From positions 744,001 to 808,000 of the forward strand of contig JANTQA010000029.1 in the NCBI GenBank assembly GCA_027625915.1: DNA of 64,000 nt. The letters run 5' to 3'. This DNA is from Anaeramoeba flamelloides. Its lineage: Eukaryota > Metamonada > Anaeramoebidae. Positions 1 to 9,833 of the stretch are shown here, in pieces. The translations under genes and the position numbers were made by a program. The notes under the pieces were generated by a model. The model was not told the DNA's origin. It did not search any database and saw only the letters and a program-made list of their open reading frames with translations. Position 1 is the stretch's first letter. Each line of letters starts with the position of its first letter.

Positions 1-108
1 TTTACTTTGTTTGATTTCCCCATCTATCAGTCAACAGTATTAAGATTGTTTTATCTGGCTGGATCAGTTCTCGTGATAATTGCACAAAGCCAAATGAAAA
101 ATTTTTAA
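1..108 (+). CDS. 3' end of an unidentified gene (5' partial)
   Basis: Reading frame 1 is open from the first base to a TAA at 106-108 and gives 35 residues ending AQSQMKNF. It uses codons such as CTG, CTC, GTG and CCC that are rare in the flanking AT-rich DNA, so it looks like the last exon of a gene running in from the left. Residues 14-28 (LRLFYLAGSVLVIIA) could be a membrane helix near the C terminus. The family cannot be told from 35 residues. The call rests on codon quality and the window edge only, and a chance open frame is possible. Confidence 0.45.
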   Translation, partial: FTLFDFPIYQSTVLRLFYLAGSVLVIIAQSQMKNF

Positions 109-430
109 TACCTTTGCAGAATAACAATTTGAATAATACGATTTATTCTTCTTCTTATTTCATACTTTGTATATTTCTTTTAGATTTTATAGAAAATTTC
201 ATGATTTTATCTCGAATTATTTATTATTTTTCAATCCAAATAAATTGTTTTTTTTTTATTCTAATTTGGAATTGAAATCTTTCTTTTTTATTTTTTATTG
301 TTTATCCCTGTTACACAAGTGTAAACATTATGTCTCTATTTGAAGAGTTTTTTTTTTTGATAAAAATAGATTTTTAGAAGAAACTACATTTGAAATCCAC
401 CAATATGAGGCAGATATAAAACTTTAATTA

Positions 431-594
431 AGAAATGGTATTTCAAATGGTTCTGGTGAGATTTAATTAAAGAATAACAATAAATGAACATTTTTTAAAT
501 CTCAGTGCCATTATTTTTTTGAAATCTATTTTATACTTTGGCAAAGTTCTTATTTAATTAAATCTTACCAGAACCATTTTAAATACTCTTTCCT
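431..594. mobile_element. Small TIR element (MITE-like), single copy
   Basis: Two arms of about 45 bases face each other: the left arm contains AAATGGTTCTGGTGAGATTT, and the right arm reads the same on the other strand with a few changes (AAATGGTTCTGGTAAGATTT). The centre of about 70 bases is AT-rich and non-coding. No second copy and no clear target duplication were seen, so the superfamily is unknown. Confidence 0.55.
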
Positions 595-910
595 ATTAAA
601 ATTAATAATTTCCAATTTTACAAACTTCAATGGATTTTTTTTAAAGTCTCATAAACTACCAACATTTTATATTTTTCAGGTTTAATATTATCAACTTTTG
701 AAATATTTTTTTAAATAAAAAAAATCGAAAAAGAATTTTATTTTTTTTTTTTATCAGAGTAATGCTTTTTCAAAATTGTCAATAATTAAAAAATAAATAT
801 TTTAAAATACCTGAAAATAACTGAAATTGAAGAAGGTCTAATTTCAGTATTTATCGATAATATATGATTTCTATTTTCCAAATTAAATATATTAATTGGG
901 AAAATAAGAT

Positions 911-925
911 CTCTCTCTCTCTCTC

Positions 926-959
<34 letters not shown>
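911..959. repeat. CT/C microsatellite
   Basis: A (CT)n run, a block of about 12 C, then a further (CT)n run. On the other strand it reads as (GA)n with a G block. This is the longest GC-bearing simple repeat in the window. The reading of its minus strand as an R/E-rich peptide is an artefact of the repeat. Confidence 0.9.
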
Positions 960-2965
960 TTGAGACATAAAAAGCGGTGTTTACTTGTCTTCAATATTCT
1001 TATATAACAACTTTTTAACAAATACTGTAATTTTATTTATTAAGTACTACCCGATGATGAATTACAAATGATTCCCCCCTTTTAATGCTCATAAGTCTTT
1101 GATGAGTAAGTAATATTTTTTTTATTATATTTATATGTCCTAATTATAAAAAAACATATTTTTTTCTGATTAATATTTTTCCAAATCTAGTTTATAACTT
1201 GTTTCATTTAACCACTCGAATTAATTTTTTTAGAATAAAAACACTCTCAACTTTTGAATATCGAAAATATTTTTTGAAATTACTGATCATTTTTTTATTT
1301 TTTTTTGAAAATTAGGGTTGAGAAAATTTTGAAATCAAAGAATAAGTTAATAGATTATTTTAGAATATTTTTCCAGATAGTTTATTGGGTTTTAATTCAA
1401 TATTCTTATCAAAAAAATATTTTCTAATTTTTGGATATAATGATTTTTTTCAAATTTTTGCAAATTTTAGTTTTGCTTTTTCAAAGATTGTCTTTTTCTT
1501 TTCTTTATCTTTTTATTTTGGTTTTTTCAAATTTTTGTTTTTTAAGATATTTTTTTTTTTTTTCTTTTTTCTTTTTTTGTTTTTTTTTGATCCTATTTTT
1601 TTTGAAAAGGAATCAAGTTGCTAACAAAAAGATCTTCGAAAAGACAAATAATCATTAAGAAATTTGAGACTATATCATGTCTTTTTAAATTCATATTTTT
1701 TTTGCAAAAAAACTTCTTGTTAACTTTTTTTCAGTGAAAGTTCTTTAATAAACAATCCAGAAAGCACATTTATAAAATTGTCACTCACCTTTTTTAAGTT
1801 TTTGGTTTTAATTTTTTTAATTTTTAAAATATCAGGTTTTTATATTTTTAGAATATTTTTAAAAGTGAATTACAAATCAGATTTAATTATAAGTTGTTCT
1901 TGAATACTAAAGGATATATAAGAGGTTTTGATATAACATATATTATCAAGATATTAACAATTAATTCGCGATAATATATAAAAAATCGTGGTTAGTCCTA
2001 CTTTATGACATAAATTATAAAATCGTGATTTTATTCATTCTCGTGAAAAAATTAAAAATTATTTTTTGATATCACCTCAAAAAATCTCTTTGACTTTTAC
2101 AAAGACTTGATACTTTTACAACACTTTTCCACTTTAAAAATGTTAGAAAGTGTTTACTAGTGCTGTGAATTATCTGAAATTGTTTGAAAGTTTTGAAATA
2201 CATAAGTTTTAAAAAAGGAATCAGATTGTTTTATAGTGTAAAATAATTTTATTCTTTTCATTTTTTTTGTAAAAAAACTTAAAATCTCCAAACAAATTTT
2301 ATAATCAATACTAATAATAATCCTATTTAGACAATACACTTCAATATAAAATATATGTGTTGTTTTTTTAAAATGGATTAGTTACCTTCACAATGTTAAA
2401 TTTCCAAAAATAAGAAAGAGTAATTTTCCTTCTTCTTGGTGATCGATCAAACAAAAACCTCTAAGCTCAAATTGTGTTTTCTATTCAATACAAAGATACC
2501 CAAAAAAGAAAAAGAATAAGAAGACAAATACATAAAAAATCTTAATAATTGGTGATAATCTGGCAAGGTTGTTAGGGAATCTTTTGAAGAGTTATCCAAC
2601 CCCTTTTAGGTTTCTGAGAATATTGAAAATGTTATAACCTAAGGCACATTCTTTAAAGAACGAGCGAAGGGTTGGTTATTTTAGAAGCTCTTTTATTCAA
2701 CTCAATTTACAACACCACAATTGACTGAGATAATATTTATTTCTCTTTAGTTCTTATTGTTGTTTCTCTAAAAGGATCTATAGACTTGTTATCAAAATCA
2801 AAATAAAATACAATGAAAACTCTTTGATCTTATCCTTGATTGAATCAAGTATCTTTTTTGTTGTTTTTTAAAAGAAATAATTTTTTTTCACCTAATCTAT
2901 TTTTTGATCAAAAAAAAATTTTTTGAAAAAATATTGCTCAATTAGCCCAAAAACCCATCAAATAT

Positions 2966-3126
2966 TATATCGCGATTACTTTTTAATCTCGATATTTTGA
3001 CATTTATCACGATTTTTAAATAATTATCGCGATTTTATAGAATATGATGCTATATTATATTATCGCGATAATATTAAATATCGAGATTTTCTAAAATATC
3101 ACGATTTTTGTAACTTTATCGTGACT
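2966..3126. repeat. Degenerate TATCGCGATTTT tandem repeat
   Basis: About eight variants of a TATCGCGATTTT word follow one another at roughly 18-35 base spacing (TATCGCGATT, TATCACGATTTTT, TATCGCGATTTT, TATCGCGATAAT, TATCGAGATTTT, TATCACGATTTTT, TATCGTGAC). Related words occur at about 1955-2060. CpG is rare elsewhere in the intergenic DNA, so the cluster stands out. A (TA)n run follows near 3161-3175. Confidence 0.6.
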
Positions 3127-3343
3127 TAAACATGATATCACCCCCCCCTCTCTTTCGATATATATATATATATATCAATTTATTATTTCAGGTTAGTCAC
3201 AATTTTTGAAATGGGGTTTAGAATAGACAATAAAATTTCTTAGTGTATATAAAATTTTCAAAATAAAATTTTTTTGTGATCTTTTCGAATAAAAATAAAA
3301 TTTCAAATGATTTTGATAAGAAGAATTAAAAAGGAATTATATT

Positions 3344-6300
3344 TTAATTATCATCCCATGTTGGATAGCCCATATTATTATTATGGTTATGTGTTCTATT
3401 TTTTTTCTGAGTTCTCTTTTTTTTTGTTGTTGGCACGTTATCGACCCATTCCCAAACTGTAACTTGGTCACCATAATATTTCATCGTTTTTTTAGCAATT
3501 CTAGCATCCCTTTTGATTCTGTTAATTACCAGTGGCCAAAGGCAACGCCTTTTTTTAGCATGGTTTGGATTTATCATATTATCTCTTTCGTGGTTCACAA
3601 TTAAATAAGGTTCCACATCGGATGAATAACTTAACATCTTTTGACTTTTTAATTTATTCTTTAATTTGTTTACTACATGCTCGGTTTCAAATAATAACTT
3701 TTTTTTCTGTTTAATTCGAATGGTAACAAATAAAACTATAATTAGCAACATTGAAGTTATTAAGATTGTTACCCAGTATTTGTTTAGGGTCATTTTCATT
3801 AAACATTGGATTGGATAGCCTGGATTTTTATCAAAATAAAAACCTATCTCTTCATCCTTTTTTATTAAATTTTTATCTTGTTGATATGATTCAAAATTGT
3901 TGATCCATAATTCGATCATTTCGATTGGATAATTAACTCTTTCTTGGAATAATATTTCAATTAATTCCTCCTTATTTAAATATTCCGTTTCAGGTCTACC
4001 ATCTTCTCCGTTACAATGAAATTCAATTTTTCTTTTTTTTAAAAGTTCTTCAATATCTTGATTTAGTAATTCCTTTTTTTCTGAATCCCTGATGCATTTA
4101 TTTTTACTTTTTTGATACCCAAGATCACATGTCATCAATTTACCATATTTGCATATACCATTAAGCGGACATTCGGTACATTCTCTTTTTTTTGTATCGG
4201 TAATATCTGGGAAAGAATCACAATAATATTTTTTTTCTACATGGAAATAATTATAAAGAATTATTGAGATGGCAATTAATATAAGAAAACCAAAAATAAT
4301 TTTCAGAACATTTCCATAATTAATAGATTTCATTTTATTCTCCACTTTTTGCTTTTTTACAGATCTTTTTTTTTTAGAACCGGCTTTTCCCTTTTGTTGG
4401 CTTGTGTGTACGCTCTGATTGATATAAGTGTTTTCATTTGGACTTTTGTGGCTTTGTTCCCATCTGTTGTCATCGAAATCAATTTCTTCATCACTCTCGC
4501 CATCCTTTTCACTAGATTCAATATTTAGTCCACCATCTAATTTTTGAACCTCGTCAGATTCAGACTCAGACTCAGATTCGTATTCATTTTCATTTTCATT
4601 TTCAGATTCAGATTCGGATTCATCATTTGTTTCAGAAGAAATTTGCTATTTGAAAATAATAAAAAAGTAAAAAATTTTTTACATATTTTGAGATATGTTT
4701 TTAAAATGCAGTTCCTATTTTCTTTTTCTTGTTTTGTTTTTTGGGAACTATATGTCTTTCGGAATCACAGAAATCACTGAAATCACGGAAACGAAACCAA
4801 AATTCAAAATTTTCCACACATTTAAAACTGTTCAAACAATCACAATAATCCAATTTCATTCAAATTGGAAATAACCGTTGTGGAAAAAAAGTGAAACATG
4901 GAAAAAAAGTGAAACACAGTTTTTAATTGGGAAGATTACTGAAAATGAAAAGTAAGATCAATGAAAAAAAGAATAAATAAATAAACAAAGACAAAATGAA
5001 GTATTCGCCACAATAACAGTTTTTTAAATACTATCTTTTGGGTATGGGTTTTTCTTTGATTGATCAATTATTAAAAATTTGTTCAAAAAATTGACTATTT
5101 TTGAGATCTCCAAAACCACAAGAACAATTTCGATAAATCAAGTAGATTTAAATTGTATTTGTTGGGTTGACTGAAAATAATATAATGGGTTATTATTTGA
5201 AGTTAATTGGTTTCTTCTTTTTATTGATTTTACTTTTCATTTTCAGTAATGTTCCCAATTAAAATCCGTTTTGAACTTTTTTTCCAGTTTCACTTTTTTT
5301 CCACAACAGTAATTTTGATTTTTGAAATATATGAAAATCAATTGTTCATCTTTCAGTTTTTTGTATTCATTTCATTTTTTGAATTATGTAACTTGTTTCG
5401 TTTGATCAAAATATTTTTTTTCAATGATTGATATTAGGTTAAAGCTGGGCTGTAGAAAATAGAAGAACCCCAATAAAATTAATTGATGGTATCTAACCTT
5501 TTATCGATCAATAATCCTAATAAAATTTTTACAAATTTATCAATGTTTTTTTGTTTTGTCCTCTTTAAAATTTTTATTCTTTCTTTTCTTTTTCTTTTTT
5601 TTTTACTTCTCTGAATTAAAATTCAAACACTTCTGATGATTGTATCTATTTAGATACTCTTTAAATTAGAAATCTCAAATTTAGTCACTTCAAAATTCTC
5701 TTAAACAGATTAGATGAGGTTTCATCTAACCCTTAACAAATTTAGCAATACATTTTTTTTGTTTTGCTCTCTCCAAAATTTTTAACCCACCAATAATTTA
5801 TTAGTATTAATAATTATTTTATTTTTTGTTTTGTGAGTATCGAAATTTATACACAATTGTTAACATTTCAATTAGTGAAAGGTTCTAATTTGGTATTTCT
5901 TCCAGAATTGATTAAATAAGATTTTTTATTTTTCAAAAATTGAATTTTGGTGTGTTAAAAATTTTGAATTAGAGTTTAGTATTTTTTTTATTTGTATTGA
6001 AAATATTTATTATTTGTTTGGTCAGTATTTTAATTTAGAAATGATTTTTAACACTTCAATTAGTGAAAGGCCATTGTTTGGTCTTTCTGATAGAATTTAT
6101 GAAATAAAATTTTTTCAAAAAGATGAATTTTGGTGTGTATAAAATTTTGTATTTGAGAATTTTTATATACATTAGGAGATTTTTATTTTTTTCTTTACTG
6201 TGAACAAAAAGAGTTCCATATAATAACATTTATACTTGGTAACTTAAATGTGATTTAATATTAAGATTTTTCAAAAATGTAAAAAATTGAGAATTTTTTG

Positions 6301-7533
6301 CTTATTTTTTGATTTTGGTTGTGTACAAAATTTTGAAAAAGTGTTTGTTGTTGTGGAAAAAAAGTTAAACAGGGAAAAAAAATGAAACACGGTTTTTAAT
6401 TGGGAACATCAATTGAACCGGAAAACAAAAAAGTAAAATCAATAAAAAGAAGAAACCAATTAACTTCAAATAATAATCCATTATATTATTTTCAGTCAAC
6501 CCAACAAATACAATTTAAATCTACTTTCTTATCGGAATTGTGAGTGGTTTTTGGAGAGTTCAAAAATAGTCAATTTTTTGAACAAATTTTTAATAATTGA
6601 TCAATCAAAGAAAAATGTATACCAAAAGATAGTATTAAAAAAACTGTTATTGTGGCGAATCTTTCATTCTGTCTTTATTTATTTATTTATTTTTGTTATA
6701 TTAATTGATCTTCCTTTTCATTTTTAGTAATCTTCCCAATTAAAAACAGCGTTGAACTTTTTTTTCCTGTTTCACTTTTTTTCCACAACGGTTAGTTCAG
6801 ATTCTACCAAAAAAAGGAATTCGTGTCAAGTGGTAAGCTAGTTAAGGTTCCAAAAATCTTAAAATGAATTGGTTCAAAAATAAAAATATTCTCAGAATAG
6901 TCATTTATTGGCGTATTTGCAACCTTTTAATAGATTCTTTATTTTGAAAAATTAATTTTCAAAGACAAGAAAAAAGATGTTGACCCCAAACCAAACGAAA
7001 GATTCTTTAATAGTGTTGTTTTTTTTTTAAAAGTAGATCTCGATTACTTATAAAAAGAAACAAGAAAAAATTTTTTGTTTTTTGAAAAAAGAATTTATTA
7101 CTCTTTTTATTTGTTTATTTGGACCCTTTTGTTTTTGTTGTGTGTAGTATTTGTTAGTGGGGTGGTTTTCGTTTTGGGAATACTTTTCTTTTTTTGGTGT
7201 TCTTTTTTTTTCTGTAAAGGAGATATTCTTTTTGTATTTTTTATTGGGTGTTATTCGTTTTGTTCTTGATTGTTTTTGTTTTTGTTGAGGTATTTCTTCT
7301 TCAGTTTCTTCTTCAGATTCTTCAGATTCTTCTTCAGTTTCTTCAGTCTCTTCTTCAGTTTCGTCACTTGATTCTTCTTCTTGCTTTGATTGAAGTGATA
7401 ATGCTAGCTGTTGGAAAATTTTTATATATTCAGTCTTTTTGACTTTATCAACAGGAAGTAGATGATGTCCTCCATATTTACTAATGAAAGATTTTAATTC
7501 TCTAACACTAAGGGAATTTGGATCTTGATCCAT
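3344..7533 (-). CDS. Man1/Src1-type inner nuclear membrane protein (HeH/LEM-like plus MSC domain)
   Basis: Two exons: 7533-7102 (ATG at 7531-7533) and 4645-3344, joined in phase 0 by donor AGA|GTAATA and acceptor TTTTCAAATAG|CAA; 577 residues. Residues 1-50 form a helix-extension-helix/LEM-like fold (LSVRELKSFISKYG) that in this family binds chromatin or DNA. A long acidic E/S/N-rich linker follows on both sides of the junction. Membrane helices lie at about 256-277 and 433-454. The loop between them has the cysteine pattern CTECPLNGIC...CDLGY...C of Man1/Src1/Heh proteins, and the C-terminal nucleoplasmic domain ends in the typical motif VTVWEWV (about 539-545). The expected role is tethering chromatin and nuclear pores at the inner nuclear envelope. 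The intron is 2.5 kb and loaded with TIR elements. The exon pairing is inferred from matching phase and complementary domains, not from transcripts. Confidence 0.87.
4875..5309 (-). mobile_element. TIR element, PIF/Harbinger-like MITE, copy 1
   Basis: 435 bases flanked by TAA at 4872-4874 and 5310-5312. The terminal inverted repeat of about 55 bases starts CCGTTGTGGAAAAAAAGTG and contains a second GGAAAAAAAGTGAAAC word and AATTGGGA. Three-base TWA duplications (TAA here, TTA around copy 4) are the habit of PIF/Harbinger elements. There is no open frame, so it is non-autonomous. Orientation is opposite to copies 2 and 4. Confidence 0.8.
6348..6791 (+). mobile_element. TIR element, PIF/Harbinger-like MITE, copy 2
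   Basis: 444 bases with the same terminal repeat as copy 1 in the reverse orientation, ending CCACAACGG followed by TTA (6792-6794). The left flank is TTG, a possible mutated duplication. The interior aligns along its whole length with the reverse complement of copy 1 (shared words AATTGACTATTTTTGA and CCAAAAGATAGTATT), showing one family. Confidence 0.8.
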
Positions 7534-7909
7534 ATTATTGTGTAACAATTACTCAAATTATTAAAATGAAAGGATAAAAAATGGAAATGAACAACCATCA
7601 AATTTTTTTCGCTTTAATTCAAAGAGATTATTAAACATTTTTGAAACAAATTTCTTTTTTACGACTCAATTTTAGTCTTCAATTCATTTTCTGAATTAAT
7701 TTTTCCACTTCTTAAAATCAACTCTAAATTTTTCAATTATCAAAATTAAGTTTCATAAAAAAACCCAATTTTATCTTATAAGATATTGAATTCTTCAAAC
7801 AAAAATTTACAAAAGAAGTGAAAACACCTCAAAAATTGTAGTTATACAAACTCAGCTGGTGGCGAACAATAAAATAAGTCACAGTAAGTAACAAAATGAA
7901 ATCAAAGTT

Positions 7910-8285
7910 TCAACAATTTTTTAATTGGGAAGATTACTGAAAATGAAAAAGTAAGATCGATGAATAAAAGAAATCATAAATGACCAAGTGACAAAAAGTC
8001 GGAACTTCAAAAATAATAACATTTTTTCTAATACTACATTTTGTGTCTGGGTTTTTCTTTGATTGATTTATCCGCAAAAAGTTGTTAAATAATTTGACTA
8101 TTTTTGCGATCTCCAAAAATACCCCAACAATTTCAATAAAAAATGAGATCTAAATAATAATTGTTGATTTGATCGCTAGTAATATCAGGAATTATTCTTT
8201 AAAAGTTAATTTGTCTAGTCTATTAATTGGTTTTATTTACTTTTTTGTAAATGTTGTTCCAATGAAAAATTGTACAAAACTTCTT
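7910..8285 (-). mobile_element. Worn TIR element, PIF/Harbinger-like family, copy 3
   Basis: The words TTTTTAATTGGGAAGATTAC, GGGTTTTTCTTTGATTGAT and TTTGACTATTTTTGCGATCT follow in the same order as in copy 1 at 4875-5309, but with many substitutions and eroded ends. It is probably the oldest of the four copies. Exact ends cannot be set. Confidence 0.65.
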
Positions 8286-8609
8286 TTTGGTATTTCTAAG
8301 AAATATTTCTCAAAATAAATCAAAGATCTGGAAAATAACTTTTTAAAGTACAAATAACTGTATGAATTTAGAGGGTTAATTTTCTACCTTTTGTAATCAA
8401 AGAAGTGATATTGATCTAATTTCAAAAGACTAAAATATTTTTTTCTTTTCAATACACTATGGAAATTTTTAGAAAATGTAATTTGTTTTTTAATTTTTTT
8501 TGAAAATGGAGTAAAGTAGATTCAACAAAATTACACAATATTTATCGTTAGATTTTAATTTACTCATTGAAATAAATAAAAAAAATATTAAATATTCATT
8601 TTCTTTTAA

Positions 8610-8870
8610 AAATTAAAAAAAGACCCAGTTATCCTTTTTTGAGTTTTCTTTTTATTTGGAAAATCAATAGATTTTCGTTAGGTTTTTTTTACTTTTCGAA
8701 ATAAACAGAAAATTTATTAAAATTTTCTGTTTATTTCAAAAAGCAAAAAAAAACCTAGAACACTTCAGAAATAAAATAGAATACCTCAAAAAAACCTAGA
8801 ACACTTAACAAATAAAACAGAAATCTTCTTCAAAACTAGGATAGCCAAGTGTCTATGAAAAAACCCAAAA
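8610..8870. repeat. Palindrome cluster 1
   Basis: Contains the hairpin module ACTTTTCGAAATAAACAGAAA / TTCTGTTTATTTCAAAAAG bounded by GTTAGG and CCTAGAACAC, plus the words TTTTCTTTTTATTTGGAAAATC and AATAGATTTTCGTTAGG, which recur in the other clusters. It lies between two genes. Confidence 0.7.
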
Positions 8871-9833
8871 TTAATTTATGGTTTTAATAACTAGTTCTTA
8901 TCTAGGTAAGACTATAACTGATCTAATAGTTTTCGTTGAAAAAATGAAAAATAAAATAGTTATTTCTAAAGAAAAACATCAAAAAGAGAAATAAAAGAAA
9001 GAAATAAAAAAAGAAAATAATATTAATCAAAAAAGGTAAAAATTAATTTTTTTAAAAAGTTTTTTGTTTCCCAACTGTTATTGAATATGTTGGCAGATGT
9101 TTGCTTTTATGTCAAAAATGTTATGGTTCCCCAAGACAAAATTATTATTGTAAAAATCTTAAAATATTGACCAATTGTAGATTATATGAAAATTTTTCCT
9201 TGATTAATTTTTCAATTAGAACTTTATAGAAAGGTAGATCTAGAAAGTACTGTGTTTTTAAGAATAAAAACTTATTTTTTTTTATTTTAAGTTAAATTTT
9301 TTTTTTTTTTCTTTTTGCTAAGTTTCCCAAATCTTTTATTCGCAAAATCCCAGAACAAAATACCAACTCAACAGTATGAACCCAGTCCAAATAATAAATC
9401 AAAAAATTCTATAAAAGAGCAATTAAGTTCACTATTGTTGATTTCACTCACTACAGTAGGATCCAATCTACTTCAATTTGATTCAGTTCACTTAACTTCT
9501 AATCAATTCAGTTTGTTTAAGATCTAATCATGAACAAGTTCAATTTGTTTAAGATCTATTTATGAACAAGTTTCCCAATTCTTATAATGATTTTTTATCG
9601 TTTTGCCCGCCCCAAAAAACAAAAAAAAAAAAAAAAAAAAAAAAAAGTAGGAGAAACCTAAAAAATAAAAGGAGTTATCGAAAAAACTTTTAAAAAGAAA
9701 TTTGGAAAAATAAAAAGTATAAAAAAAAAAAATTCAATTTTCAAAAAAAATCGATAAAAGTATTTAAATTGATCAAGTATTAAATTTTATTTCAAAAAAA
9801 AAATTTACAAATAAAAATGTAAAAACAAAAAAA

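Larger units (their letters stand above)
109..3343. other. Intergenic, repeat-bearing, no gene seen
   Basis: No credible coding exon was found. It holds a small TIR element (431-594), a CT/C microsatellite (911-959), a piece of a long dispersed repeat shared with the DPM1 region (about 1080-1910, plus 3178-3240), and two patches of a degenerate CG-containing repeat (about 1955-2060 and 2966-3126) followed by a (TA)n run. The open frames on + around 1385-1658 are only T-rich low complexity (poly-Phe). Confidence 0.7.
4646..7101 (-). other. Intron of the Man1/Src1-type gene, transposon-loaded
   Basis: This 2,456-base intron begins GTAATAAATTC and ends TTTTCAAATAG on the minus strand. It contains two copies of one TIR family in opposite orientation (4875-5309 and 6348-6791), about 1 kb apart, so the pre-mRNA could fold into a long hairpin. 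The remainder is AT-rich, and I saw no further exon on either strand. Confidence 0.75.
7534..9833. other. Intergenic between the Man1-type gene and FANCD2
   Basis: No gene was seen. The stretch holds a worn copy of the PIF/Harbinger-like family (about 7910-8285), a palindrome cluster (about 8610-8870) and a long A run near 9619-9646. The + strand open frame at 9315-9527 lacks family resemblance and supporting context. Confidence 0.65.

Noticed and set aside
1385-1658. Overlapping + frames of about 75 codons
   Set aside because: Almost pure F/L/S/K from T-rich DNA, with no conserved motif.
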